Below are positions 14,686-23,651 of a stretch of 32,408 bases of DNA, one piece after another (positions within the stretch are counted from its first letter, which is position 1; each line of letters opens with the position of its first letter). This stretch comes from an uncultured Acidobacteriia bacterium (GTDB taxonomy: Bacteria; Acidobacteriota; Terriglobia; Bryobacterales; Bryobacteraceae). The stretch lies in contig CAITIX010000339.1 in the NCBI GenBank assembly GCA_903892565.1, positions 1-32,408 of the forward strand, in the 5' to 3' direction. Position numbers and translations under genes: made by a program. The notes under the pieces are model-generated. The model saw only the letters and a program-made list of their open reading frames with translations, was not told where the DNA came from and did no database searches.

Positions 14686-16020
14686 ATGACACTGGATCGT
14701 TCCGAGTTGCGCGCCATGTTCCTGCTGGCGCTGCCTTTGGTGCTCTCCGAGCTGGGCTGGATGGCCATGGGCATCGAGGATACGATGTTCGTCGGCTGCG
14801 TGAGTGCCGAGGCCATCGGCGCGATCAGCATCGGCACGACGATTTTCTATACGATCGCGATTCTCGGCGGAGGATTGTTGCTGGGCCTGGATACTCTTGT
14901 ATCGCAAGCGACGGGCGCGGGAGATATCGAGGACAGGCGGCGTTCCTTGATCAACGGCCTGTGGCTGGTGGCGGCGCTGGTGCCGACCGTGATGCTGCTC
15001 GTGCAAGGGGTGACGTCGATCCTCGGTCTCTTCGGAGTAAATCCCGAGGTACTCGGGCAGGTTGCGCCTTACATGCGGGCACTCAACTGGAGCACGCCGC
15101 CGCTCCTGGTGTTCTTCTGTCTGCGTCGCTATCTGCAATCGATGGGGCGGCCACGGCCCGTGATGATCGCCATGGTCGCGGCTAATGTAGTCAACATCGC
15201 GGGCAATTGGATTTTCGTGTTCGGCCATCTCGGTGCGCCGCGCCTCGGCGCCGTCGGATCCGCATGGTCTACGGTAATCGCGCGGACCTTGATGGCAGCG
15301 ATGGTCGTAGTTGCGGTGCTTCGAAGTGAACCGGCTTTGCGCGCGGTAAGCCGCGGTATGGACTTTGCTCGTGTGCGCGAACTATTGAAGTTGGGCGTGC
15401 CCGCTGCGCTGCAAATTGGCGCGGAGATGTTCGTGTGGGCCGCTGCAACAGTGCTTGCGGGAAGGCTTGCGGCGACGAGCCTGGCGGGACACCAGATCGC
15501 GGTGACGATTGTTTCGACCACGTTCATGTTGCCGTTGGGCGTAAGTTCCGCAGCGGCCGTGCGCGTGGGCCATGCGATTGGCCGTGGCGATCCTCGCGGC
15601 GCGGCGCATTCCGGATGGGTGGCTGTTGGCCTGGGAGCCGCGATCATGTCGATATCCGCGCTGACGTTGATGAGCGTACCGCAGTTTATCGCGCGACTAT
15701 TTACGCCCGATGCCGTCATCATCGCGGCGGCCGTACCACTGCTACGATTGGCCGCGCTGTTCCAACTCTTCGATGGCGTACAAGTGGTCACCACCGGCGC
15801 GCTGCGCGGAGCGGGCAACACGTCAGCGCCGATGATCTGCCACATCATCGGCTATGGCGTCATTGGGCTGCCCTTAGGCGCGTGGCTTTGTTTTGGCGAT
15901 GGCCTGGGCGCACCGGGGCTGTGGATTGGCCTGACTACAGGCCTGATCGTCATCGGCGTCGCGTTGGCGCTGTTTTGGCGCGGGGCGGCGCGCAGAATCG
16001 CGGCATCGTTGCAAGGATAA
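14686..16020 (+). CDS. MATE-family multidrug/cation exporter
   Basis: An inner-membrane antiporter of 444 residues with about 12 membrane segments arranged as two homologous halves. N-terminal half: MFLLALPLVLSELGWMAMG, then DTMFVGCVSAEAIGAISIG and GLLLGLDTLVSQATGAGD, which correspond to the conserved MATE segments (GLDTLVSQA is close to the NorM consensus). The second half begins near LLKLGVPAALQIGAEMF, with SLAGHQIAVTIVST. Substrate cannot be told from sequence. It follows mnmE by 7 nt, so it may be co-transcribed, and its stop is 3 nt from the end of the convergent fadB-like gene. Confidence 0.9.
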   Translation: MTLDRSELRAMFLLALPLVLSELGWMAMGIEDTMFVGCVSAEAIGAISIGTTIFYTIAILGGGLLLGLDTLVSQATGAGDIEDRRRSLINGLWLVAALVPTVMLLVQGVTSILGLFGVNPEVLGQVAPYMRALNWSTPPLLVFFCLRRYLQSMGRPRPVMIAMVAANVVNIAGNWIFVFGHLGAPRLGAVGSAWSTVIARTLMAAMVVVAVLRSEPALRAVSRGMDFARVRELLKLGVPAALQIGAEMFVWAAATVLAGRLAATSLAGHQIAVTIVSTTFMLPLGVSSAAAVRVGHAIGRGDPRGAAHSGWVAVGLGAAIMSISALTLMSVPQFIARLFTPDAVIIAAAVPLLRLAALFQLFDGVQVVTTGALRGAGNTSAPMICHIIGYGVIGLPLGAWLCFGDGLGAPGLWIGLTTGLIVIGVALALFWRGAARRIAASLQG

Positions 16021-16023
16021 CGA

Positions 16024-18138
16024 TTAGTCTTCGGACAGGTTGAATCCGCGACCTTCCGCTGCGTATTTTACGAGCAAGGGAGCCGGAGCCCACAACGCTG
16101 CTCCATGACGCTTCTCAAATTCCTGAATGCGAGAGAGCACGTTGGATAATCCAACGGTGTCGGCGTGGAACATCGGGCCGCCGCGCCATGCGGGGAATCC
16201 ATAGCCCGTCATGTAGACGACGTCGATATCCACGGCTCGCAGCGCGATCCCTTCTTCCAAAACGCGAGCCCCTTCGTTGACCATCGCGAAAATGCAGCGA
16301 TCGACGATTTCTTCTTTCGAAATCGTGCGACGTTCGATCCCCGCCTCACGCGCGCATGTTTCGATAAGCGCCGCGACTTCGGGATCAGGCATGGGCTTGC
16401 GGTTTTCGTCAAACTTCGCGAAACCTGCGCCACTCTTGAGACCGAGACGCCCCATAGCGACGAGCTTTTCCATCACCAAGGGACGACGTGCCGGCTGTTT
16501 TTCAATACGTCGCGCTTCGATCTCCACGTGCAATGCAACGTCCAGGCCGACGCTGTCATACATTGCGAGCGGGCCCATCGCCATACCGAAATCCAGCAGC
16601 GCGTTGTTCACGTCCTCAATGGATGCGCCCTCTTCGAGCAGCAACTGTGCCTCGCGCGCGTAAGGCCCCATAATACGATTGCCGATAAATCCGAAGCGAT
16701 TGCCCGAAAGCACGCCGACCTTGCCGAGTTTTTTCGCCAGAGCCATGGACGTCGCCAAAACATCGGGTGCCGTGGCTTTCCCTCGAACGATCTCCACCAA
16801 TCGCATCAGATTCGCAGGGCTGAAAAAATGGACGCCAAGCACGGATTCCGGACGCGACGTGGCGCTCGCGATTTCATCCACGTCGAGCGACGAGGTGTTG
16901 GTGGCAAGAATGCAGCCGGGCTTCGCGATTTTATCGAGATCCGCGAAGATGGCTTTCTTCACGGCCATCTTTTCGAACACGGCCTCGACCACGAGATCGG
17001 CATGTTCAAATCCGTCATAGCTAAGGCTGCCCTTGATGCGCGCCATGCGCTCTTCCATCGCGGCTTCGGTCAGGCGCCCGCTCTTGACGGTACGCACATA
17101 GTTCGCGCGAATCGTATTGAATCCGCGCTCGAGCGCTTCCTGCGTGGTTTCACGAATCGTCACAGGGATGCCGGCATCGGAAAACACCATCGCGATCCCG
17201 CCGCCCATGGTTCCTGCACCGACAATTGCGACGCGTTCGATCTTTCGCAGAGGCGTCGTAGACGGGACATCCGGAATTTTGCTCACGGTGCGCTCACCAA
17301 AGAAGGCGTGGATGAGTGACTTCGATTCATGGGACGTGCGGCATCGCTCGAACAGTTCCGCCTCGTAGAGAATTCCTTCGGCAAACGGAAGTTTCGACGC
17401 AGCCTCCACAGCATCGATCGCCGCGAGTGGGGCGGGCTGCCCGCGCATCTTCTTACGAGCCTGATCGCGCGCGGCGTTGAAGATCGCGGTATCGGCGTTG
17501 ACGAGCTTCTCGCTGCGGTCACACGTGCGAGAGATTGGCGCAGCGGATATTTCGCGCGCGAATGCCAGTGCGGCTTCGAGCAGATCCGCTTCGCCTTTCG
17601 TGTCCACGAGGCGATCCACGATCCCTGCCTGCAACGCGTCCTTCGCTTTCACGTTTCCGCCGAAAGCGCACATTTCGACGGCCTTTGCGATGCCGGCGAG
17701 CCGAGGTAGCCGTTGCGTACCACCTGCGCCGGGAATCAATCCGATCTTCACTTCGGGCTGCCCTACTTGCGCGTTCGAGGCCATGATGCGATAGTGCGCG
17801 GCCATCGCCGTCTCCAAACCGCCACCGAGCGCGGATCCGTGAAGCGCTGCGACCACGGGTTTGCCGCAATTTTCTACCGCCTGAAGGGACGCTGCGAGTT
17901 CGCCCGCGACGCGGCTTCCGTTGGCCTTGCCGAACTCTTTGATATCGGCTCCCGCGATGAACGTTTTCCCGGCACCGATCATCACGATGGCGCGAACGTT
18001 CGAATCGCCTTCGGCCTGGCGCACTCCGGCAAGTATCCCTTCTGGGACGCCGGTGCTCAAGGCATTGACAGGAGGATTATCGATCGTCAGTACAGCAATA
18101 TCGCCGTGCAAGGAATAGCGTACAAGTTCGGGCATCAC
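16024..18138 (-). CDS. Bifunctional enoyl-CoA hydratase / 3-hydroxyacyl-CoA dehydrogenase
   Basis: A two-domain fatty-acid beta-oxidation enzyme of 704 residues. The crotonase domain (1-~270) has AGADIKEF, GSALGGGLET with Glu109, and GQPEVKIGLIPGAGGTQRLP with Glu129, the two catalytic glutamates. The dehydrogenase domain has the NAD loop GAGTMGGGIA (307-316), NTSSL, and GVHFFSPANLMRLVE with catalytic His437, followed by the C-terminal repeats. The layout matches the peroxisomal-type MFE/FadJ-like enzymes; no thiolase gene is adjacent. Start ATG at 18138 has AAGGAG 6 nt upstream. Upstream on the same strand, 39 nt away, is the flavodoxin-like gene. Confidence 0.93.
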   Translation of the reverse strand: MMPELVRYSLHGDIAVLTIDNPPVNALSTGVPEGILAGVRQAEGDSNVRAIVMIGAGKTFIAGADIKEFGKANGSRVAGELAASLQAVENCGKPVVAALHGSALGGGLETAMAAHYRIMASNAQVGQPEVKIGLIPGAGGTQRLPRLAGIAKAVEMCAFGGNVKAKDALQAGIVDRLVDTKGEADLLEAALAFAREISAAPISRTCDRSEKLVNADTAIFNAARDQARKKMRGQPAPLAAIDAVEAASKLPFAEGILYEAELFERCRTSHESKSLIHAFFGERTVSKIPDVPSTTPLRKIERVAIVGAGTMGGGIAMVFSDAGIPVTIRETTQEALERGFNTIRANYVRTVKSGRLTEAAMEERMARIKGSLSYDGFEHADLVVEAVFEKMAVKKAIFADLDKIAKPGCILATNTSSLDVDEIASATSRPESVLGVHFFSPANLMRLVEIVRGKATAPDVLATSMALAKKLGKVGVLSGNRFGFIGNRIMGPYAREAQLLLEEGASIEDVNNALLDFGMAMGPLAMYDSVGLDVALHVEIEARRIEKQPARRPLVMEKLVAMGRLGLKSGAGFAKFDENRKPMPDPEVAALIETCAREAGIERRTISKEEIVDRCIFAMVNEGARVLEEGIALRAVDIDVVYMTGYGFPAWRGGPMFHADTVGLSNVLSRIQEFEKRHGAALWAPAPLLVKYAAEGRGFNLSED

Positions 18139-18177
18139 TCCTTAGGATAGCCGTGTTGTTTTATGCTTCTGTGAAGA

Positions 18178-18675
18178 TCACGCCTTGCGCGCGCGGGCCA
18201 TGTTGACGAGTGCTGTTCCGTGCGCACAAGCCGCAGCCAGCGCATCACCAGAGGGCAAGAACGGGACAATCGTCATTCCTGCCTTGGCGACGGCAGCAAT
18301 GATCGGCCCGAGCGTTGCTTCGCCATTGCGTGTGGCGATGGGCGCGGCAATCTTTCCCGCCATGGATCCATCCGCCGGCAGCGTTTCCGCATAGCGCAAT
18401 ACTTCGCAGGTTTCGTCGCCCGGCGTGAGCAGCACGAGCACGTCCGCAAGCTTCGCATCGCCGGGACGCGGAGCGATGTATTCGATCTTCATACGGCGAA
18501 GATTGTTCTTCCAGATCTCGTCGGCCTCAATCGCGTCCGGAGTGGCCAGATCCGCCAGGCGCCGGAATCGCGGCGTGGCCCGCGCCTGCAAAACACCGAG
18601 CCCCACGTTTAACGCGAGCTTCTCCGTTTCGCAATAGCGCGAGTAGAAGGCGATGACGACATTGAATTGTTGCAT
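18178..18675 (-). CDS. Flavodoxin-like (WrbA-related) protein
   Basis: The 165-residue product starts with VVIAFYSRYCETEKLALNVG, resembling the beta1-loop-alpha1 of WrbA-type flavodoxin-fold proteins, followed by ATPRFRRLADL. Later parts (DVLVLLTPGDE; MAGKIAAPIATRNGEATLGP) match the core strands in which WrbA has STRFG and G-K-V-G-AAF. The FMN phosphate loop (usually S/T-x-x-G-x-T/I-E) reads SRYCETE, losing the glycine, so FMN binding is not certain. Shorter than WrbA (about 200). It is placed between pirin and the beta-oxidation gene on the same strand, with 38 and 21 nt gaps, probably one transcript. Confidence 0.6.
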   Translation of the reverse strand: MQQFNVVIAFYSRYCETEKLALNVGLGVLQARATPRFRRLADLATPDAIEADEIWKNNLRRMKIEYIAPRPGDAKLADVLVLLTPGDETCEVLRYAETLPADGSMAGKIAAPIATRNGEATLGPIIAAVAKAGMTIVPFLPSGDALAAACAHGTALVNMARARKA

Positions 18676-18696
18676 GATCGGTTCCCGGGGGAAATT

Positions 18697-19407
18697 CTAG
18701 GCCAGATCGAAGACGAGAAACTCGCCGCCTGTGTCGCCCGTGCCGGCAAAGGACAATGCTTTCTCATCGCTCACGGCCGCACCGTCGCCTTCTTTGAACG
18801 CGATGCCGTTCACCGCGATGTTCCCTTCGGCGCAATGAATCCACGCGTGGCGACCTTCGGGAATCGCGTAGTCAAGCGTCTCGCCTGGCGTCAAGACCGC
18901 TGCGTAGACACGCGCATCCTGGTGGACCTTCGCCACACCCGCCTTCGCTTCGTTGGCCGGGGCCACCATCAAACGCAGCTTGCCATGCTTCTCGGTAGGA
19001 TCGTAGGCGAACTGCTGATAGGAAGGGCGCAAATCTTCCTCACTGGGAACAATCCAAATCTGCAGGAAGTGCGTGGGTTCGGTCGGCGAACCGTTGAACT
19101 CCGAGTGAATCACGCCGGTGCCGGCCGACATCAATTGGACCTCATTGGCCCCCAGCACAGCGTTTTCACCCGTGCTGTCCTTGTGCGCGACCTTGCCTTC
19201 GAGGACATAGGAAATGATTTCCATATCGCGATGGCCGTGCGCTCCAAAGCCCATGCCCGCCGCGACGCGGTCGTCGTTTAACACGCGTAGCGCGCGAAAG
19301 CCCATTTGCTTTGGATCGTAGTAATCGGCGAAGGAAAACGTGTGATAGCTATTCAGCCAGCCATGATTTCCGTGGCCCCGCTCTTCGGCTCTGCGCAGAG
19401 TAATCAT
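18697..19407 (-). CDS. Pirin-family bicupin (YhhW-type)
   Basis: A cytoplasmic metal-dependent bicupin; the E. coli relative YhhW has quercetin 2,3-dioxygenase activity in vitro. The 236-residue product reads MITLRRAEERGHGNHGWLNS at the start, very close to YhhW, and holds the metal ligands in GAHGHRDMEI (His57, His59) and VIHSEFNG (His101, Glu103). I chose ATG 19407 because it aligns with YhhW; a TTG six codons upstream has no ribosome site. The second cupin (residues ~140-236) ends GGEFLVFDLA. It stands 62 nt after the secreted-protein gene and 21 nt before the flavodoxin-like gene. Confidence 0.9.
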   Translation of the reverse strand: MITLRRAEERGHGNHGWLNSYHTFSFADYYDPKQMGFRALRVLNDDRVAAGMGFGAHGHRDMEIISYVLEGKVAHKDSTGENAVLGANEVQLMSAGTGVIHSEFNGSPTEPTHFLQIWIVPSEEDLRPSYQQFAYDPTEKHGKLRLMVAPANEAKAGVAKVHQDARVYAAVLTPGETLDYAIPEGRHAWIHCAEGNIAVNGIAFKEGDGAAVSDEKALSFAGTGDTGGEFLVFDLA

Positions 19408-19469
19408 GCTCCCATAATATTGCAAACGGGGATGACATATTCGCGCGGTTGCGCTTATCGCAAAGTGGA

Positions 19470-20699
19470 CTAGTTTCGATCCAGATTCACTTCGCGCACG
19501 CCGTCGTCGAGTCCGTAAATTTTGATGACTCTTGGCTTAGGAGGAGCGGTGGGCTGTATCGTAGCAACGGGCTGCACAGGGAAAGTGGGCGCAGACGCTG
19601 CCCCGGGCTCAACGGATGGGCCGCGGACAGCAAAGCGTGAAGCTGCGTCGCCCGGCTTGTGCTCCTGCATCGTGCGGATATTGGCAGCGAGCTCATCCTT
19701 CGTCAACGCGATCTGAACGCGCATCCGCGGCCCATCGGCTCCGACTTTCACTTTCTTCCAGAACTGCTCGGCCATTTGCGGGTCCATCTTCGGGGTAACC
19801 GCGGTCTGCATCTGCGATAAAAAGAGTTGCGACATGGCTTGTGCGGCCGCTTCTGTCTTGGTCGCGAGATTGAAGTCCATGTTCATGCCGTCGCGCAGCG
19901 CCAGTCCGAATTCAAAGCCCTGGAGCTCGGAGGCGAACATCGCGCCGGGGCCCGTGGCCTTCTGCAAAGCACCGGATTCATCGCGTGCCAGCATCCAGAT
20001 GTCGTTCGCGGCCGCTAATTCGCGGGCGCGGGCGAAGAGCGGCCCGACAGCCTTTGCTCCAACACTATGGCGATCAATCGCACGATAGATCGATTTTTCA
20101 TCTCCCAGTAAAAGAGTGTGCTCGTTTAACACGGCAAAGCAGATGGTATTCTGCCCGGTGCCGCGGTAGACATTGATGCCCTTGTAGCTGGGATGCGGAC
20201 CCGTTAAGAGAGGCCGAAGGTGCTCGTCCGGGAACGTTCCAGTGACGGCTACGAGGAATGCCGGGTTGGTGTTCGGAACGGCCTTGGCTGTGGCCTGGGG
20301 CGCGGCCTTAGGTCCAGCGTTGGGTGCGGACTTGGGTGAAGGACCGGGTGCGGCGTTAGGAGCAATTGTGGAGTCCACCTTTCCACCGGTTGTGCGCGCG
20401 GGCGCGGCCATATCGCCATTCGACGCTACGAAGATGCTGTCGATGTCTTGGAGAAGTTCTGAAATCGGAAGTGGGAACATCGCCAACGGCATTTGCATCT
20501 GCGTTTTCATTTGCGAGCGCATTTGCTCGGTCATGGAATCGGCCAGCGACGAGTTTCGTATTCCTCGAACATCCACGCCGACCATAAATTTTGCGTCCGA
20601 AGGCGCAAGCTCCCAGGCAGCCTCGGCGGCGAACGCACTTGTAGCCGACAGAAGAAAGATCGAACAGCTGAGACCGGCAGAGAGAGCTTTTATACGCAT
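19470..20699 (-). CDS. Secreted protein of unknown function with Pro/Ala-rich linker
   Basis: I do not recognise a named family. The 409-residue product has a signal peptide (MRIKALSAGLSCSIFLLSATSAFA), then AWELAPSDAKFMVGVDVRGIRNS, which resembles the opening of several uncharacterised acidobacterial exported proteins. Residues ~105-145 form a Pro/Ala/Lys-rich linker (GPSPKSAPNAGPKAAPQAT). Two similar-looking halves follow, with LLLGDEKSIYRAIDRHS and the Met-rich AMSQLFLSQMQTAVTPKMDPQMAEQF. The C-terminal tail is again Pro-rich and ends KIYGLDDGVREVNLDRN. Likely periplasmic. It starts the minus-strand run leading to pirin. Confidence 0.7.
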   Translation of the reverse strand: MRIKALSAGLSCSIFLLSATSAFAAEAAWELAPSDAKFMVGVDVRGIRNSSLADSMTEQMRSQMKTQMQMPLAMFPLPISELLQDIDSIFVASNGDMAAPARTTGGKVDSTIAPNAAPGPSPKSAPNAGPKAAPQATAKAVPNTNPAFLVAVTGTFPDEHLRPLLTGPHPSYKGINVYRGTGQNTICFAVLNEHTLLLGDEKSIYRAIDRHSVGAKAVGPLFARARELAAANDIWMLARDESGALQKATGPGAMFASELQGFEFGLALRDGMNMDFNLATKTEAAAQAMSQLFLSQMQTAVTPKMDPQMAEQFWKKVKVGADGPRMRVQIALTKDELAANIRTMQEHKPGDAASRFAVRGPSVEPGAASAPTFPVQPVATIQPTAPPKPRVIKIYGLDDGVREVNLDRN

Positions 20700-20742
20700 A
20701 ATGACACTCGTGCCCTCATACTAGTGCGAAAGTACCGCTTCT

Positions 20743-20773
20743 GGAATCGAGCAAACACCTTAGTTTCGATTCC
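20743..20773. repeat. Long hairpin after the hopanoid operon
   Basis: GGAATCGA (20743-20750) pairs with TCGATTCC (20766-20773); inside, AAAC pairs with GTTT around the loop ACCTTA, leaving a two-base bulge. It lies about 28 nt after the stop of the last hopanoid-operon gene and upstream of the secreted-protein gene. There is no T run after it on the minus strand, so it is not a standard terminator. It may protect the 3' end of the transcript or aid factor-dependent termination. Confidence 0.5.
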
Positions 20774-20800
20774 GATCTACTCAAGAGGTTCGGTGCGCCG

Positions 20801-21850
20801 CTACGCGAAGAATGCCCTCTGAATGAACCAGTACGTGGCGAGCAGCGCGATCGCCCAGGAGACGGCGGGGCGCAGCCACGTCCACCCGCGGTTCATCAAA
20901 TCCTCCAGTGCGGGGAACAGCAGGATCACGAAGATGAGCTGGCCGATTTCGACGCCCGCATTGAACGAGAAGAGCGATAGCGCGAGGTCTGGACGCGGCA
21001 GCTGCATTTCGCGCAGGACGTTGGAAAATCCGAAACCGTGAATTAAGCCGAACAGGAATGTGATGCGCCAGCGCTCGAGGGAGCGCTTGCGGATCAAATT
21101 CTCCACGGCAACGTAGATGATGCTGAGCGCGATCATGCTCTCGGTGAAGCGCGAAGGCAGAATTACAACGTCAAACGTGGCAAGCGCGAGCGTAATGCTG
21201 TGCGCAATCGTGAAGGACGTGATCGTTTTCACGAGCGAGCGGAGCGAAGCCGTGGCGATCAGCAATCCCAGCAAGAACGCCAGATGATCGTAACCGGTGG
21301 CGATGTGCTGCATCCCCAGCCAAACGAAACGCAGAAACGTCTGAAGTTTCGAGCCACTGGTTTGGGTGAAGAAGGCTTCTGGATGACCACCCGCAAGCAC
21401 TCCCTCTTGCAGGCGCCCGTTCAGGATGAACGTGACCAGATGGATATGATCCTTGCCGAGGATTTCCGGGAGAGTGGAGCGGACCGTCAAGCCGAGCACT
21501 TCTTGCGGGAAGGTATACTTGAGGTCCAGATCGAGCACGTGATCGTCGAATAGGCGATAGCGATTGCGCGTAATCCGCGAAGGCGGGCCGGAGCTGTCGA
21601 GCGCATAGTGCTGCAGGATGGCGGCATAGACGCCGTCGAACGCTGCATCGAATTCCTGCTGGGTGACGGTTTTGTTGTGGTCCTGATCCACGCCAGGGAA
21701 ATCGAGCAGATTGAACGTGAAGGCCGCGTGCACTTCGCGACCGTGGACCTCCAGGCGCGATTCGCTGCGGTAGAGGTCGTGCGCTGCGAGCGTCGAGGCT
21801 GCGGCAAGGAAGAGAGAAGCAGCAGCGAGCAGGCAGCGGCGCGTCCGCAC
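20801..21850 (-). CDS. HupE/UreJ-like membrane protein with EF-hand loop
   Basis: The 349-residue product has a signal peptide (MRTRRCLLAAASLFLAAASTLA), an extracytoplasmic domain of ~150 residues and a C-terminal membrane domain of the HupE/UreJ_2 type, marked by GYDHLAFLLGLL, SFTIAHSITLALA and GLIHGFGFSNVL, with histidines in the helices. HupE-type proteins are linked to nickel or cobalt transport, but this group is uncharacterised. Residues 55-66 (DQDHNKTVTQQE) form a complete 12-residue EF-hand calcium loop. The GTG start at 21850 has AAAGGAG upstream and overlaps the hpnD stop by one base; a TTG at 21871 is less likely. Last gene of the hopanoid operon. Confidence 0.78.
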   Translation of the reverse strand: MRTRRCLLAAASLFLAAASTLAAHDLYRSESRLEVHGREVHAAFTFNLLDFPGVDQDHNKTVTQQEFDAAFDGVYAAILQHYALDSSGPPSRITRNRYRLFDDHVLDLDLKYTFPQEVLGLTVRSTLPEILGKDHIHLVTFILNGRLQEGVLAGGHPEAFFTQTSGSKLQTFLRFVWLGMQHIATGYDHLAFLLGLLIATASLRSLVKTITSFTIAHSITLALATFDVVILPSRFTESMIALSIIYVAVENLIRKRSLERWRITFLFGLIHGFGFSNVLREMQLPRPDLALSLFSFNAGVEIGQLIFVILLFPALEDLMNRGWTWLRPAVSWAIALLATYWFIQRAFFA

Positions 21851-22716
21851 TACGCGGCTCCTTTGGCCCAACTCCTTATCAGCAGCCAGATTTTCTGTGC
21901 CGCCGATAAGCGGATGCGCCGGGAAAGAACGTCGTAGTTGGATTCCACAATGCGATCGAGCAGTGTCGAATAAATCGCAATGAGCGCGGCGAGCGAAGCG
22001 CGGCTGCCTTCATCGACCATCGCGACCAGCGGCGCGGATTGCTTGTAATAGTCGCGTGCGCGCTCGGCCTCGAACTGCATCAACTCGCGAAAGCGTTCGG
22101 GTGGGCCAAAGGTTTCGGCGGACACTTGGAACTTTTGTAGATCGTCAAGAGGAAGATAGACACGCTGTTTTCCCAGATCTTCGCGCACATCGCGCAGGAT
22201 GTTCGTGATCTGAAACGCGATGCCGCATTTTTCCGCGAGTTCTAGCGCGCGGGGATCGCTAAAGCCGAAGATGTGAATGATGGTGAGGCCGACGACGCTG
22301 GCCACGTGATAGCAGTAATCGTAGAGTTCGTCGAAGGTTTGAATGCGGCGGGGCTCGAGGTCGGAACTGACGCCAGCGATCATGTCAAAGAAATACTGGT
22401 GGGGGATTTTAAAACGCTGTACGGTATCTACGAACGCGGGCCACACAGGATGCTTCGGCGCGTTCCCGTTCGCGGCCCCATTAGCCAAAGCAGCCGTTAG
22501 ATCGTTTCGCCATTGCGCAATGGCCGACGCCCGATCGGCGATGCCCTCGTCGTCGCTGAGATCGTCGCAATAACGCATGAACGCGTAGATGGCGCACATC
22601 GCGCTGCGTTTTTCTTTGGAGAGGAGCAGGAACGAATAGTAGAAATTCTTCGCCTGCGTGCGTGCGACCTGCTCGCACCAGGCGTATGATTCCGCGATGG
22701 CCGGGCTCGGACTCAT
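21850..22716 (-). CDS. hpnD: Presqualene diphosphate synthase HpnD
   Basis: HpnD joins two farnesyl diphosphates into presqualene diphosphate, first step of the HpnCDE route to squalene. The 288-residue product has both metal-binding Asp-rich motifs: YCDDLSDDE (Asp51-Glu57) and NILRDVREDLGKQRVYLP (about residues 182-199). It lacks the membrane anchor of eukaryotic squalene synthase. Its ATG overlaps the hpnC stop (ATGA) and its stop overlaps the HupE-like start by one base. HpnD and HpnC are assigned by motif style (FWQD in HpnC, ILRD in HpnD). Confidence 0.9.
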   Translation of the reverse strand: MSPSPAIAESYAWCEQVARTQAKNFYYSFLLLSKEKRSAMCAIYAFMRYCDDLSDDEGIADRASAIAQWRNDLTAALANGAANGNAPKHPVWPAFVDTVQRFKIPHQYFFDMIAGVSSDLEPRRIQTFDELYDYCYHVASVVGLTIIHIFGFSDPRALELAEKCGIAFQITNILRDVREDLGKQRVYLPLDDLQKFQVSAETFGPPERFRELMQFEAERARDYYKQSAPLVAMVDEGSRASLAALIAIYSTLLDRIVESNYDVLSRRIRLSAAQKIWLLIRSWAKGAA

Positions 22717-23645
22717 GCGGCTCGGGAGAACGCACGACGCGTGACCGCGGCCAGCAACATGCCAACGCGTTCGGTTTTCGAGATCGCGGGACGCGCGCGC
22801 AACACGTCATAGCCCTGTTTCTCGATTTTCTCCAGCACCTTCAGACCGCCGCGGCTGAAGAGATCGAGATCGATGGCCAATCGCCGGTCGACTTGGTCGG
22901 CCAGTGGCAGCCCCTGCAAAAACAGCTCACGCGCCACGTCGACGGCTTCTTTCATGGCGCCTGCGAAACGCGGATCGAACTTGTGCGCGAAGAGTTCTTC
23001 TACCGAATAGCCGTGCCGCTCCAGCACGTCAAGCGGCAGGTACACGCGATCTTTTTTCAAATCGACTGTGACATCCTGCCAGAAGTTCGCCAGCTGCAGT
23101 GCGGTGCAAGTTGCATCGGAGAGCGCGTAGCGCGCGGCATCGTGATAGCCGCACAGTCCGAGAACGAGGCGTCCCACGGGGTTCGCAGAGTACTTGCAGT
23201 AGCGAAACAGCTCGTCGAAGTTGCGATAGCGCGTGACGGTTTGATCTTGGACGAAGGCAGTGATGAGATCGTCAAAGGGTTCGATCGGCAAATGATGCCG
23301 CGCCGCGGTGTCCTGCAGCGCGACATACACGGGATGCCGGGCTACTTTCTTGTTCTCTGCTGCTCCGGCGTACATCGCATGCAATTCGCCGCGCCACCAG
23401 GCGAGCTGCTTCAAGCTTTCCTGCGTGTCGCCGAGCTCGTCGCCTAAATCGTCGGCCCAGCGGCAGAAGGAGTAGACGTTGTAGAAATCCTGATGCAGGC
23501 GCTTGGGCAGCAGGAAGCTGACCACCTGAAAATTCTCGTAGTGATGGGTCGCAAGCCAGCGGGTGTAGGCGAGCGATTCCTCCGGCGTCCAAGCGCGTCC
23601 CATGGCTTCCGGCGATTTGAGGAACTGGACCGGCTGTAGAAACAC
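22713..23645 (-). CDS. hpnC: Hydroxysqualene synthase HpnC
   Basis: HpnC turns presqualene diphosphate into hydroxysqualene. The 310-residue product has FCRWADDLGDE (Asp65-Glu70) and LANFWQDVTVDLKKDRVYLP (~181-200), the HpnC-type versions of the two Asp-rich motifs. The GTG at 23645 begins 6 nt after the stop of the upstream dehydrogenase; ATG at 23603 with CCGGAAG upstream is an alternative start that keeps the conserved ESLAYTRWLATHHYENF. HpnE, which reduces hydroxysqualene to squalene, is not encoded in the window. Confidence 0.9.
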   Translation of the reverse strand: MFLQPVQFLKSPEAMGRAWTPEESLAYTRWLATHHYENFQVVSFLLPKRLHQDFYNVYSFCRWADDLGDELGDTQESLKQLAWWRGELHAMYAGAAENKKVARHPVYVALQDTAARHHLPIEPFDDLITAFVQDQTVTRYRNFDELFRYCKYSANPVGRLVLGLCGYHDAARYALSDATCTALQLANFWQDVTVDLKKDRVYLPLDVLERHGYSVEELFAHKFDPRFAGAMKEAVDVARELFLQGLPLADQVDRRLAIDLDLFSRGGLKVLEKIEKQGYDVLRARPAISKTERVGMLLAAVTRRAFSRAA

Positions 23646-23651
23646 GAGCGT

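Noticed and set aside
16165-17319. Long open frame antisense to the beta-oxidation gene
   Set aside because: The minus-strand gene has intact catalytic residues in both domains; the plus-strand frame has no family features.
20700-20742. Promoter (TAGTAT) for the secreted-protein gene
   Set aside because: The -10-like box has only a weak TTCCAG at 17 nt; too little to call.
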